DNA of 64,000 bases from Flavobacterium petrolei (lineage in GTDB: Bacteria > Bacteroidota > Bacteroidia > Flavobacteriales > Flavobacteriaceae), in contig NZ_QNVY02000001.1 in the NCBI RefSeq assembly GCF_003314435.2, forward strand, positions 558,001-622,000, given 5' to 3'. The translations under genes and the position numbers were made by a program. Positions 1 to 8,677 of the stretch are shown piece after piece (the first letter of the stretch is position 1; each line of letters begins with the position of its first letter). The notes beneath the pieces are model-generated. The model did no database searches and was not told where the DNA came from. It saw nothing but the letters and a program-made list of their open reading frames with translations.

Positions 1-963
1 GATAGCTTTAGAAACTTCTTCAAGTTTCAAGAAAACTTCTGCTCTTTTTGTCTCTTCATTTATTTTAATAGAAGACACTTTTGCAGGACTTAAAGCTCTT
101 GTGATAAACAACTGTATGTTACTTGTATAATTGATAACATCAATATTTTCATTTCCTAATTCACGAACAATTCCGTGAATACGAGACCCTTTCATACCTA
201 CACAAGCTCCTACAGGATCAATTCTGTCGTCATAAGAATCTACGGCTACTTTTGCTTTTTCACCAGGAATTCTTACCACTTTTTTAACCATGATTAAACC
301 GTCAAAAACTTCCGGAATTTCTTGTTCAAATAATTTCTCTAAAAACTTCTCAGAAGTTCTAGACATAATAATTTGAGGTTTATTTCCTTTTAATTCAACG
401 CTTTCTATTATTCCTCTAACATTATCCCCTTTACGGAAAAAGTCAGAAGGTATTTGTTTTTCTTTTGGTAAAATAATTTCATTTCCTTCATCATCAACTA
501 AAATCACAACTCTTGGACGCACATGGTGCACTTCAGCAGTATAGATATCGCCTATTAAATCTTTAAATTGTTTGTAAAGATTCGTATTATCATGTTCATG
601 AATTTTAGAAATCAAATTCTGACGTAAAGCTAAAATTGCTCTTCTCCCTAAATCAATTAATTTTACTTCTTCGGAAACTTCTTCACCAATTTCAAAATCA
701 GGCTCTATTTTTCTTGCTTCAGTCAACGTAATTTCAAGATGATCAAAATCTAAGTCCTCATCCGCAACGATTACTCTTCTTTGCCATATCTCCATATCTC
801 CTTTATCAGGATTTATAATGATATCGAAATTATCATCTGAACCGTATTTTTTCTTCAATGCATTTCTAAATACATCTTCCAAAATTGCCATAAGCGTTAC
901 ACGATCAATAAGTTTATCATCTTTAAACTCTGAGAATGAATCGATTAATGCTAAATTTTCCAT
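1..963 (-). CDS. nusA: Transcription termination/antitermination factor NusA (3' part outside window)
   Basis: RNA polymerase-binding elongation factor that modulates pausing, intrinsic termination and antitermination. The reading frame starts at the ATG complementary to 961-963 and runs open off the left edge, so about 321 N-terminal residues are visible. They cover the N-terminal RNAP-binding domain (about 1-125), the S1 domain (about 135-200) and KH1 with its GMKG loop near residue 254. The next KH domain begins before the edge. It lies 13 bases after the rimP stop, the classic rimP-nusA order; infB would be expected beyond the edge. Transcription probably starts upstream of rimP, where a terminator-like leader hairpin lies. 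Confidence 0.96.
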   Translation of the reverse strand, partial: MENLALIDSFSEFKDDKLIDRVTLMAILEDVFRNALKKKYGSDDNFDIIINPDKGDMEIWQRRVIVADEDLDFDHLEITLTEARKIEPDFEIGEEVSEEVKLIDLGRRAILALRQNLISKIHEHDNTNLYKQFKDLIGDIYTAEVHHVRPRVVILVDDEGNEIILPKEKQIPSDFFRKGDNVRGIIESVELKGNKPQIIMSRTSEKFLEKLFEQEIPEVFDGLIMVKKVVRIPGEKAKVAVDSYDDRIDPVGACVGMKGSRIHGIVRELGNENIDVINYTSNIQLFITRALSPAKVSSIKINEETKRAEVFLKLEEVSKAI

Positions 964-976
964 GCGAATTCTTTAA

Positions 977-1441
977 TTAAAATGTTACTGTAACAATTGC
1001 TTCTTTTATATCTGCGTAAGGTAGTTTAAGTTCCTTTTGAACTGTTTCTTTCCCTTTCCCTATCTTTTTAGGCTCTCTTGCTTTCCAAGACAAAATTACA
1101 AAATCATCATTAGCATCCACTAATTCTGCTTCAATTATTTCTGCCCCAGTCTTTACAATCAATGTTCGTCCTATATTTTTCTTATACTGTCTTACTAATT
1201 TCAATGGAGACCCAACACCTACCGAAGCTACTTCAAGAGAATAATCTTGTTCCTCTCGGTCCAGGTCATTATCTATAAATCGGCTTACATCAATACAATC
1301 CTGCAGCGCCACCCCATTATCCCCGTCTAAAGTTACAATAACCTTGAAAGCATCAGTAATAACTAGGTCTATCAAAAAAATTGATGGCTTTTCTAAAAGG
1401 CATTCTGCCAACAACGTATTTACTTTTTCTTTAAATGTCAT
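977..1441 (-). CDS. rimP: Ribosome maturation factor RimP
   Basis: Assists 30S subunit maturation. The 154-residue product begins MTFKEKV and has the RimP N-terminal domain (about 1-80, including the conserved stretch [12 protein letters not shown]) followed by the C-terminal SH3-like domain. I chose the ATG at 1441 because it gives normal family length. An upstream in-frame ATG at 1477 would add 12 residues encoded by a strong GC-rich hairpin, which reads better as a 5' leader element. It is the first gene of the rimP-nusA unit and overlaps no neighbour. Confidence 0.95.
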   Translation of the reverse strand: MTFKEKVNTLLAECLLEKPSIFLIDLVITDAFKVIVTLDGDNGVALQDCIDVSRFIDNDLDREEQDYSLEVASVGVGSPLKLVRQYKKNIGRTLIVKTGAEIIEAELVDANDDFVILSWKAREPKKIGKGKETVQKELKLPYADIKEAIVTVTF

Positions 1442-1449
1442 ATTTTTAT

Positions 1450-1475
1450 AAAAAGAGGGGACATTTAGTCCCCTC
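1450..1475 (-). promoter_or_regulatory. Terminator-like hairpin in the rimP-nusA leader
   Basis: On the minus strand an 8-bp stem GAGGGGAC/GTCCCCTC with a 5-base loop is followed by five T residues, only 9 bases before the rimP ATG. It lies between a promoter box (1504-1511) and the gene, so it could act as an attenuator. The structure is seen; its function is inferred. Confidence 0.6.
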
Positions 1476-1503
1476 ATTATCTAGATTTTAATAAATAACC
1501 GTG

Positions 1504-1511
1504 CAAAGATA
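1504..1511 (-). promoter_or_regulatory. Bacteroidota -7 box for rimP-nusA
   Basis: TATCTTTG on the minus strand matches TAnnTTTG, the Bacteroidota sigma-A -7 element. It sits about 63 bases upstream of the rimP start. No clear TTG is seen at the -33 position. Confidence 0.55.
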
Positions 1512-1619
1512 GTCTTTTTTTTTATAATTTAAAATAATCAGTTGCTGTTAAAATATTTCTTATCTTTATTAGACAATTTAAAAGACCCTTTTTCCTATAA
1601 TTTTAAACCATCCTAAATT

Positions 1620-2444
1620 ATGAAACGAATTTTAGTTCCAACTGATTTTTCTAAACATGCTGAAGACGCTCTGAAAGCAGCCGCGCAAATTGCTAAAAAA
1701 AATGGGGCAGAGATATTTCTGCTTCATCTACTAGAACTGCCCAATCAAATGAATGATGCAGTAACAAATGGCAGCAGTATTCCCGAGGTCATGCTTTTTA
1801 TAAAAAAAGCGAATGAAAAACTTCAAAAAATCAAGGAAGAGCCACACTTACAAGGAATCACCATTACTACCACAGTTCAATTTGAAAAAGCTTTTGATGG
1901 TATATTATCATTCAATAAAAAAAATAAAATAGACTTAATAGTCATGGGATCACATGGCTCCTCAGGCATCGAAGAAATCCTCATTGGATCTAACACAGAA
2001 AAAGTAGTACGCCTTTCAGACATCCCTGTATTAGTCATCAAAAAGAACTTAGATACATTAAACATTAAAAACATTGTATTTGCATCTGATTTTTCGACAG
2101 AAATCAAAAAACCTTTTCTGAAAATGATTGAGTTTGCAAAAATATTTGATTCAAATTTAATTTTAGTCATGATTTGCACACCCAACAGTTTTAAAACAAC
2201 AGCAATGGGCGAGAAGACCATGAAGAATTTTATTGCAGATTTTGAAGTCAAAAACTACTCCATGCAAATTTATAACGATTCCAATATTGAAACAGGCATT
2301 CTAAACTTCAGCAATACGGTAGACGCTGATTTAATTGGTTTATGCACCCATGGAAGAACTGGATTGTCCCATTTTTTTAATGGAAGCATCAGTGAAGATT
2401 TAGTAAATCACGCAATAAAACCTGTAATAACTTTCAAAATTTAA
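1620..2444 (+). CDS. Tandem universal stress protein (UspA family)
   Basis: Cytoplasmic stress protein of 274 residues with two Usp domains (about 1-145 and 150-274). The first domain carries the complete nucleotide-binding signature G-x2-G-x9-G-S (GSHG, then GS nine residues later). The second keeps HG-x9-GS but its first Gly is not conserved, so ATP binding is more likely in domain one. The start MKRILVPTDFS is the usual family N-terminus. It is monocistronic, divergent from rimP-nusA and followed by the convergent tRNA-Gln. The specific stress it answers cannot be read from the sequence. Confidence 0.93.
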   Translation: MKRILVPTDFSKHAEDALKAAAQIAKKNGAEIFLLHLLELPNQMNDAVTNGSSIPEVMLFIKKANEKLQKIKEEPHLQGITITTTVQFEKAFDGILSFNKKNKIDLIVMGSHGSSGIEEILIGSNTEKVVRLSDIPVLVIKKNLDTLNIKNIVFASDFSTEIKKPFLKMIEFAKIFDSNLILVMICTPNSFKTTAMGEKTMKNFIADFEVKNYSMQIYNDSNIETGILNFSNTVDADLIGLCTHGRTGLSHFFNGSISEDLVNHAIKPVITFKI

Positions 2445-2530
2445 TTTACAAATATTTAAACCGTGCCGTTAATATCGAAAATTGAAAAAGGGACACGATT
2501 CCATTAATTAATTACCTTAGCAAAAAGGCA

Positions 2531-2560
2531 TAAAAAAACCCCTCATATCTGAGGGGTTTT
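2531..2560 (-). terminator. Intrinsic terminator of tRNA-Gln
   Basis: On the minus strand AACCCCTCA pairs with TGAGGGGTT around a 4-base loop and is followed by seven T residues, directly after the tRNA 3' end. The + strand has only TTTT after the stem, so the main direction is minus. Confidence 0.85.
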
Positions 2561-2563
2561 CTG

Positions 2564-2634
2564 TTGGTCTACAAGGACTCGAACCTTGAAAGACTGCACC
2601 AAAAACAGTTGTGTTACCATTACACCATAGACCA
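2564..2634 (-). tRNA. tRNA-Gln (anticodon TTG)
   Basis: A 71-base tRNA read on the minus strand. The acceptor stem TGGTCTA pairs with TAGACCA. The anticodon stem ACTGT/GCAGT encloses the loop TTTTGGT, giving anticodon TTG (reads CAA/CAG, Gln). The T arm holds GGTTCGAGTCC. The discriminator is A and the CCA end is not encoded. It is flanked by a matching promoter (2655-2684) and its own terminator (2531-2560), so it is an independent transcription unit. Confidence 0.95.
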
Positions 2635-2654
2635 GCATTGCTGCTAAGCGAGTG

Positions 2655-2684
2655 CAAATTTAAAATAAATTTTAGTTTGCACAA
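2655..2684 (-). promoter_or_regulatory. Promoter of tRNA-Gln
   Basis: On the minus strand TTG (2684-2682), a 19-base spacer and TAAATTTG (2662-2655) match the Bacteroidota consensus TTG-N19-TAnnTTTG, about 20 bases upstream of the tRNA 5' end. One of the clearest promoters in the window. Confidence 0.85.
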
Positions 2685-2872
2685 ACTTTTTTGGCATTTT
2701 TATCAAAAAAATTTTGCCTTAAATTGAATTTAATTCAAGCAAATAACAAAAAGCCTTTATAATCAACATGTTATTGAATCGCATTACTTTTCCAGAAAAT
2801 AGTGTTAATGCTATGGAGGTTAAACAAAAAAACATTTTCTTTGTGACTTACAATTAAAATAAACTTTAGTAC

Positions 2873-5800
2873 ATGGATAAAGCAGCATTCAATTTTAATA
2901 AATGGAATACAATTATTGGTTGGCTTACATTTGGAATCGCATTATTAACCTATACATTAACAGTTGAACCCACAATGAGTTTCTGGGATTGCGGTGAATA
3001 TATTGCCACAGCAGCAAAATTAGAAGTTGGCCATCCGCCTGGAGCTCCATTATACCAAATGATTGGTGCTTTTTTCGCCATGTTTGCCACGGACGATACT
3101 AAAATTGCCTTAATGGTAAATATGATGTCAGTATTCTCAAGTGCATTTACAATTTTGTTTTTATTCTGGTCATCTTCAATGATATTAAAAAAATTAGTTT
3201 CCCGATTTACAGAATCAAATAAGAATAATGAGATTGTAATATTAGGAAGTTCATTTGTTGGTGCTTTAGCGTATACTTTCTCTGATAGTTTTTGGTATAA
3301 TGCAGTTGAGGCAGAAGTTTATGCCATGGCTTCCTTGTTTATTGCTTTATTGTTCTGGCTCGGATTACGCTGGGAACAGGACATGAATAAACCAAGAGGA
3401 AACAAATGGTTATTAATCATTTCGCTTGTTGTTGGACTTTCTTTTGGAGTTCACTTCATGGCTTTGCTAACAATTCCCGCAATTGGTTTCTTGTATTTTT
3501 TCAAAAACTATAAAGTTGTTACCATCAAAAGCTTTCTGCTTGCAAATGTAATCGTAATCGCTATTTTACTTTTTATATTCAAATTACTCCTTCCTATGAC
3601 TATGGGATTCTTTGGTAAAACCGAAGTATTTATGGTGAATAGCTTAGGATTACCGTTTGACTCCGGAACTATATTTGTTACTATTTTGCTGGCAGCTTTG
3701 TTTTATTTTGGTTTAAAATACACCAACAACAAAGGCTTGGCAACATACAACACTTTAATTTTATGTGTTCTTTTTATCCTAATCGGATTTTCTACATGGA
3801 CCATGTTGCCTATACGTGCTAACGCCAATACTGTAATCAATGAAAACAAACCTTCTGATGCACGCGAAGTACTTGCGTACTATAACAGAGAACAATACGG
3901 TGTAAATCCTTTGTTTTACGGTCCTCAATACACAGAAGCTTTTTCAGGTTTAGACGAAGACAATCCTTATTTGGATAAAGCACCCAATTACGAAAGAGAT
4001 TACAAAACAGGCAAATATGTTATTGTAAATAATTTCAAGAATGCGGAGCAAAATACGGATGACAATCACAAAACTATTTTACCACGAATGTGGAGTGGTG
4101 ATCATATTGAAAATTATATGAATTTCACGAATCCGCCACAATTTAGGTTAAATCCTAATTATCCTTATGAAGACGATCTTGCGAAGTACGGAATTGACCC
4201 GAGTCAGCTAAGCGAGGAAGATTATAATAAAGCAATTGCACAACTGAAAAATGAAACCGAAAAAATCATAAATGAGTTCAGACAAGCTTATGCTCAAAAT
4301 CAAATTGACAATGAAGGTTATGTAAAGTTTCTAAAAAGTTACGGTGATTATTTATTGGTTGACAAACCAACAACTGCTGACAATCTTGGTTTTATGGTTG
4401 AATACCAATTTGGTTATATGTATTGGAGGTATTTAATGTGGAATTTCGTAGGCCGTCAAAATGACGTTCAAGGAAGATACGATTACCTAGACGGAAACTG
4501 GCTCAGCGGAATATCTTTTATAGATGAACTGCATTTAGGAAGTCAAGATAACCTCCCTACGGATGTGGTGAATAATAAAGGAAGAAATGTATATTTCTTT
4601 TTACCATTTATCCTTGGTTTGATTGGTATAATGTATCATGCCAATAAAGATTTAAAAAGTTTCTACGTATTACTGGCTTTATTTCTTTTTACGGGAATAG
4701 CACTAAAAATATACTTAAATGAAAGACCTTTCGAACCTAGAGAAAGAGATTATGCATTAGTCGGCTCTTTTTATGTTTTTGCCATCTGGATTGGTTTTGG
4801 AGTTTATGCTTTATATGAAAGCGTACAAAAATATCTTGCCCCAAGAATAGCCGGACCAATTATTATTGCAGCAAGTTTACTGGCAGCTCCTGTTCATATG
4901 GCTGCTCAAAACTGGGATGATCACGATCGCTCCGGAAAATCTACCGCAGTAGCAATGGCCAAAGCTTACCTTACTTCTTGCGATCCAAATGCTATTTTAT
5001 TTACTATTGGTGATAACGACACCTTCCCGCTTTGGTACGCCCAAGAAATTGAAAAAGTAAGAACGGATGTCAAAATTGTGAATACTAGTTTATTCATGAC
5101 GGATTGGTATATCGATCAAATGAAAACGAAAACATACGAATCTGACCCATTGCCTATTTCATTTACACACGATCAATACGTGGGTGATAAATTGGATTAT
5201 GTGGCTCACATTCCAAAAGTAGAAACCCGTTGGGAAATAAAAGATTTTATCAATTTTATTAAAAATCCAAAATCAACGGTTGAAATGCAAAACGGACAAA
5301 CCATTCATTTTTATCCTACCAATAAAATCAGAATTCCGGTTAACAAAAACACCATCATTCAAAACAAAGTTGTTTCGGCTAAATACAACGATTCTATAGT
5401 TCCTTATATTGATTTGGATATCAGTAAAAATGCATTGTACAAAAACAGATTAATGATGCTGGATATTGTTGCCAATAATGACTGGAAACGACCTATTTAT
5501 TTCAGCGGAGGCGCATTTGATAACGAAGATTATATCTGGATGAAAGAGTACCTTCAACTGGAAGGTATGGTATACAAATTAGTCCCTATTAAAACAACTA
5601 TCCCTAAAGATGGTGGTCCTCTTGAAATGGGACAAATAGACTCTGATAAAATGTATGCTAAAGTTATGAAATGGGATTGGGGCAACAGCGAAAGTAGTAC
5701 TATTTATCATGATCCTGAAACCCGTAAAAACAGCATAACGTACAGAAGTAACCTTTCAAGATTGATGAATCAGTTGATCATTGAAGGCAAAAAAGACAAG

Positions 5801-6154
5801 GCAAAAAATATTATCGATTTAGCGATGACAAAAATGCCTTTGGAATATTTTGGCTATTATTCATTAGTAGAACCTTTTGCTGACGGTTATTACAAAATTG
5901 GCGACAAAGTGAAAGCGCAACAATTACTAAATAAGCTGGTAAATAAGTATCATGAGAACCTAAACTATTATGGCAATCTTAAATCATCTGAACAAAGTAG
6001 TATTGCCATTCCTATCATCACTGATATTGAGCGCTACAGAAGCCTTTTGCAAGTCATGAAAGAAAATGGAGATACTAATTTTTACAATAAACATAAAATT
6101 ACATTCAACACATACATTAAAATGTTTGAACGTTTTGAACGAGAAAAAGAGTAA
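2873..6154 (+). CDS. DUF2723 / GT117-family multi-pass membrane glycosyltransferase-like protein
   Basis: A 1093-residue inner-membrane protein. The N-terminal half is a GT-C-like multi-pass region (hydrophobic segments from about residue 14 to 320, more around 570-690). Near residues 31-45 is the hallmark first-loop motif FWDCGEYIAT followed by GHPPGAPLY, as in DUF2723 (related to TMEM260 protein O-mannosyltransferases). The last third is soluble and ends in a helical, repeat-like region. The family is associated with protein O-glycosylation in Bacteroidota; donor and acceptor are not evident here. It is followed by a terminator, then a polysaccharide deacetylase on the same strand. Confidence 0.88.
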   Translation: MDKAAFNFNKWNTIIGWLTFGIALLTYTLTVEPTMSFWDCGEYIATAAKLEVGHPPGAPLYQMIGAFFAMFATDDTKIALMVNMMSVFSSAFTILFLFWSSSMILKKLVSRFTESNKNNEIVILGSSFVGALAYTFSDSFWYNAVEAEVYAMASLFIALLFWLGLRWEQDMNKPRGNKWLLIISLVVGLSFGVHFMALLTIPAIGFLYFFKNYKVVTIKSFLLANVIVIAILLFIFKLLLPMTMGFFGKTEVFMVNSLGLPFDSGTIFVTILLAALFYFGLKYTNNKGLATYNTLILCVLFILIGFSTWTMLPIRANANTVINENKPSDAREVLAYYNREQYGVNPLFYGPQYTEAFSGLDEDNPYLDKAPNYERDYKTGKYVIVNNFKNAEQNTDDNHKTILPRMWSGDHIENYMNFTNPPQFRLNPNYPYEDDLAKYGIDPSQLSEEDYNKAIAQLKNETEKIINEFRQAYAQNQIDNEGYVKFLKSYGDYLLVDKPTTADNLGFMVEYQFGYMYWRYLMWNFVGRQNDVQGRYDYLDGNWLSGISFIDELHLGSQDNLPTDVVNNKGRNVYFFLPFILGLIGIMYHANKDLKSFYVLLALFLFTGIALKIYLNERPFEPRERDYALVGSFYVFAIWIGFGVYALYESVQKYLAPRIAGPIIIAASLLAAPVHMAAQNWDDHDRSGKSTAVAMAKAYLTSCDPNAILFTIGDNDTFPLWYAQEIEKVRTDVKIVNTSLFMTDWYIDQMKTKTYESDPLPISFTHDQYVGDKLDYVAHIPKVETRWEIKDFINFIKNPKSTVEMQNGQTIHFYPTNKIRIPVNKNTIIQNKVVSAKYNDSIVPYIDLDISKNALYKNRLMMLDIVANNDWKRPIYFSGGAFDNEDYIWMKEYLQLEGMVYKLVPIKTTIPKDGGPLEMGQIDSDKMYAKVMKWDWGNSESSTIYHDPETRKNSITYRSNLSRLMNQLIIEGKKDKAKNIIDLAMTKMPLEYFGYYSLVEPFADGYYKIGDKVKAQQLLNKLVNKYHENLNYYGNLKSSEQSSIAIPIITDIERYRSLLQVMKENGDTNFYNKHKITFNTYIKMFERFEREKE

Positions 6155-6176
6155 TCTTGAATAGCAATTAGAAAAG

Positions 6177-6210
6177 GTAGCGACGTTGAAAAATGTCGCT
6201 ATTTTTTTTT
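6177..6210 (+). terminator. Intrinsic terminator after the GT117-type gene
   Basis: TAGCGAC pairs with GTCGCTA around a 10-base loop and is followed by nine T residues. Confidence 0.85.
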
Positions 6211-6227
6211 ACTTTTAAAACTAAAAA

Positions 6228-6869
6228 ATGAAATTCTACTGGATCAAGACAAATTGGATCATCAAAAAGATATTTTCTAATTATAGTTGGGATGTTTCCG
6301 ATGCAGGAAACATGGTGTATCTCACATTCGATGACGGTCCTATTCCTGTAGTAACTGAATGGGTTTTGGCAGAACTAAAAAAACACGGATTTAAAGCTAC
6401 TTTCTTTAGTATTGGCGATAATATTGATAAGCATCCCGAAATATTCAATAAAGTAATCAGCGAAGGGCATTCCATAGGAAATCATACTTTTAACCATCTA
6501 AATGGCTGGAATACTTCTACTGAAGATTACATTGAAAATGTTGCACGATGCGAAAAAGCGATTGGCAAAAACATAAATCAGACTCTAAAATCCAGACTAT
6601 TTCGCCCTCCTTACGGTAAAATAAAAACAGCTCAATCTAAAGCAATTCAAAAATTGGGCTATAAAATAATTATGTGGGATGTGCTGAGCGCTGATTTTGA
6701 TACCACAATATCTAAAGAGCAATGTTTAGATAATGTGTTGTCAAATGTTAAACCGGGAAGTATCATTGTTTTTCACGACAGCGTAAAAGCATTCAAAAAT
6801 CTTGAATACGTGTTGCCAAAAACATTGGATTTTTTAAAAGAAAATAATTTTAATTGTGATGTTTTGTGA
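6228..6869 (+). CDS. Polysaccharide deacetylase family protein (NodB homology domain)
   Basis: Metal-dependent carbohydrate esterase family 4 protein of 213 residues, acting on N-acetylated sugars. The motifs are complete: TFDDGP (33-38, catalytic Asp35 and metal Asp36), the metal-binding pair His86 and His90, RPPYG (126-130), WDVLSADFD (150-158) and the catalytic His region FHDS (182-185). No signal peptide or membrane segment is visible, so location is uncertain. The true substrate (peptidoglycan, polysaccharide or lipid-linked sugar) is unknown. It lies 74 bases after the GT117-type gene, with a terminator between, and converges on the thioredoxin-like gene. Confidence 0.9.
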   Translation: MKFYWIKTNWIIKKIFSNYSWDVSDAGNMVYLTFDDGPIPVVTEWVLAELKKHGFKATFFSIGDNIDKHPEIFNKVISEGHSIGNHTFNHLNGWNTSTEDYIENVARCEKAIGKNINQTLKSRLFRPPYGKIKTAQSKAIQKLGYKIIMWDVLSADFDTTISKEQCLDNVLSNVKPGSIIVFHDSVKAFKNLEYVLPKTLDFLKENNFNCDVL

Positions 6870-6884
6870 AATCCAAAACCAATT

Positions 6885-7181
6885 TTACAATTGCTCCTGA
6901 ACGATTCCAATAAGGGTATTAGCATCTAATTCTCCAGATTGTCTCCAAATCATTTGACCTTGTTTGTAAATCATCAATGTAGGCAAACCTTTGATTCGTA
7001 AAGCATCCGCCAATTCTTGATTTTTATCCACATCAATTTTAATCACTTTGGCTTTATCGCCAAGAGCAGCCGCTACATCTCTGATAACAGGATGCATTGA
7101 AACGGAAGATTCGTTCCATTCTGTGTAAAAATCTAGTAGCACAGGTACTTGAGTATTTATAAGTTCTCCAAATTTTGACAT
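6885..7181 (-). CDS. Thioredoxin-fold protein lacking the CxxC active site
   Basis: A 98-residue cytoplasmic protein of thioredoxin length. It keeps the fold markers DFYTEW (about 17-22), the region around VDKNQELADAL and the cis-Pro segment GLPTLMIY. Where thioredoxins have WCGPC it reads WNESS, so both redox cysteines are replaced (Asn23 and Ser26) and the protein has no cysteine at all. It cannot do dithiol exchange; a chaperone-like or binding role is possible. Its own promoter box lies at 7232-7239. The family call is firm and the function open. Confidence 0.85.
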   Translation of the reverse strand: MSKFGELINTQVPVLLDFYTEWNESSVSMHPVIRDVAAALGDKAKVIKIDVDKNQELADALRIKGLPTLMIYKQGQMIWRQSGELDANTLIGIVQEQL

Positions 7182-7231
7182 AAAACCAAAAATTTAATTT
7201 TTAAATTCACTAAAAAGAGATATTTATTTTA

Positions 7232-7239
7232 CAAATGTA
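7232..7239 (-). promoter_or_regulatory. -7 box of the thioredoxin-fold gene
   Basis: TACATTTG on the minus strand matches TAnnTTTG, about 50 bases upstream of the start codon; no TTG at the -33 spacing. Confidence 0.5.
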
Positions 7240-7253
7240 GCATTTTTAACGTA

Positions 7254-8498
7254 TTATGCTACATTCGCCCCCTTTTTTAGTTCAATGACCGTTATTTCCG
7301 GCATAATTCCTACTCTACCAGGATAGGCATGAAAACCAAATCCTCTGTTTACATAAACGTATCGCCCTAGATTTTCATACAAACCAGCCCATTGTTTGTA
7401 AACATACTGTGCCAGACTCCATTTGAAATAACCCGGAATTTCAATTCCAAATTGCATTCCGTGTGTATGACCCGAAAGCGTGAGGTGATAATGTTTCTCA
7501 TCATGTTGCACAACGTGTTCCCAATGCGATGGATCATGACTCATCAAAATCTTGAAATCTTCTTTCTTTAACGGTCCCGCAGCTTTGTTCAAATCTCCAG
7601 CCTGTTTGAAATTATGCCCCCAGTTTTCGACACCAACCAATGCTATTTTGGCATCTCCTTTTTCGATAAATGTATGTTCATTCAACAATAAATTGAAACC
7701 AATTTCGCCATACAAACTTTTTATAGCTTTGAAATTATCCTCTTTTGCAGCTTCTGATGGCCAAGTTACATATTCGCCATAATCGTGATTACCCAAAACG
7801 GAATATTTGCCATATTCGTGTTTTTTAATTCTATTGAACGTTTCTATCCAAGGATGCATTTCCTTAGCATCTGTATTCACGATATCACCAGTGAACAAAA
7901 TCAAATCGGAATTTTGCTCATTAACCAAATCAATCGCGTAATTAATTTTTTCAGGATTATCAAAACTGCCACTATGAACATCTGATATTTGAGTAATCGT
8001 AAAACCATCAAAAGCTTCCGGTAAATCAGGAAAAAAAATACGCTGTTTGATTACTTTATAATTGTATTTCCCAACGGTTACTCCATAAATTAAAGATAAA
8101 AAAGGAACTGCCGCTAACCCCAACCCTACTTGACTGATAAACTTTCGTCTGGAATTAAGAAAATCTGTGCTTTTGTCATAATCTATAAAATAATTCACGG
8201 TCCCTGCACCCAATCTAAAAATGTCTTCCCCCATTAAAACTAGAGTCAAAATTAATTTTGGAACGTAAACAATCAGCAGCAAACCCATGACAACCATCAT
8301 GTGTTGGGTTTGGCCAACGCTTCGGTCAAATTGCATTATCGAATAAACAATATATACTAAGACTACGATGCTAATGAACTGAATGGAATACAAAATTGGC
8401 TTTGATTTTATCAAAGTTTTTAATACTTGAAAAGTATAAAGCTCAACAATAAGAAGAATTAAGCACAAGAATACGATACGAAAGATCATTTTAATCAA
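7254..8498 (-). CDS. Membrane-anchored metallophosphoesterase (calcineurin-like)
   Basis: A 414-residue protein with about three N-terminal membrane segments (residues 1-85), a twin-Arg-like stretch SRRKFISQVG with a further hydrophobic segment near 117-140, then a calcineurin-like phosphoesterase domain. All metal-site motifs are present: SDVHSG, FTGDIVN, GNHDYG, MSHDP and SGHTHG. The family includes phosphodiesterases and YkuE-type lipid or nucleotide phosphatases; the substrate cannot be read. It probably faces the periplasm. It sits upstream of the thioredoxin-fold gene on the same strand, but a promoter box lies in between. Confidence 0.88.
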   Translation of the reverse strand: MIKMIFRIVFLCLILLIVELYTFQVLKTLIKSKPILYSIQFISIVVLVYIVYSIMQFDRSVGQTQHMMVVMGLLLIVYVPKLILTLVLMGEDIFRLGAGTVNYFIDYDKSTDFLNSRRKFISQVGLGLAAVPFLSLIYGVTVGKYNYKVIKQRIFFPDLPEAFDGFTITQISDVHSGSFDNPEKINYAIDLVNEQNSDLILFTGDIVNTDAKEMHPWIETFNRIKKHEYGKYSVLGNHDYGEYVTWPSEAAKEDNFKAIKSLYGEIGFNLLLNEHTFIEKGDAKIALVGVENWGHNFKQAGDLNKAAGPLKKEDFKILMSHDPSHWEHVVQHDEKHYHLTLSGHTHGMQFGIEIPGYFKWSLAQYVYKQWAGLYENLGRYVYVNRGFGFHAYPGRVGIMPEITVIELKKGANVA

Positions 8499-8609
8499 AT
8501 TTTAAACAAAATAACAAAAGAATTAACCAAAATGTTTTTTTATTAGTTAAAATTTAACGGTTGATTAAAGCTAAAGAACAGCTAAAATTCGAAAAAGTGA
8601 AATGTAAAT

Positions 8610-8647
8610 AAAAACCGCAATATATAGTTTTAAATAATGCGGTTTTT
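8610..8647 (-). terminator. Terminator of the secreted tail-fibre-like gene
   Basis: AAAACCGCA and TGCGGTTTT form a stem around a 16-base AT-rich loop. T runs on both strands make it usable in both directions; it lies just after the minus-strand gene ending at 8678. Confidence 0.65.
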
Positions 8648-8677
8648 AGTAAGTTGTAAATTGATTTTTTATTGTTT

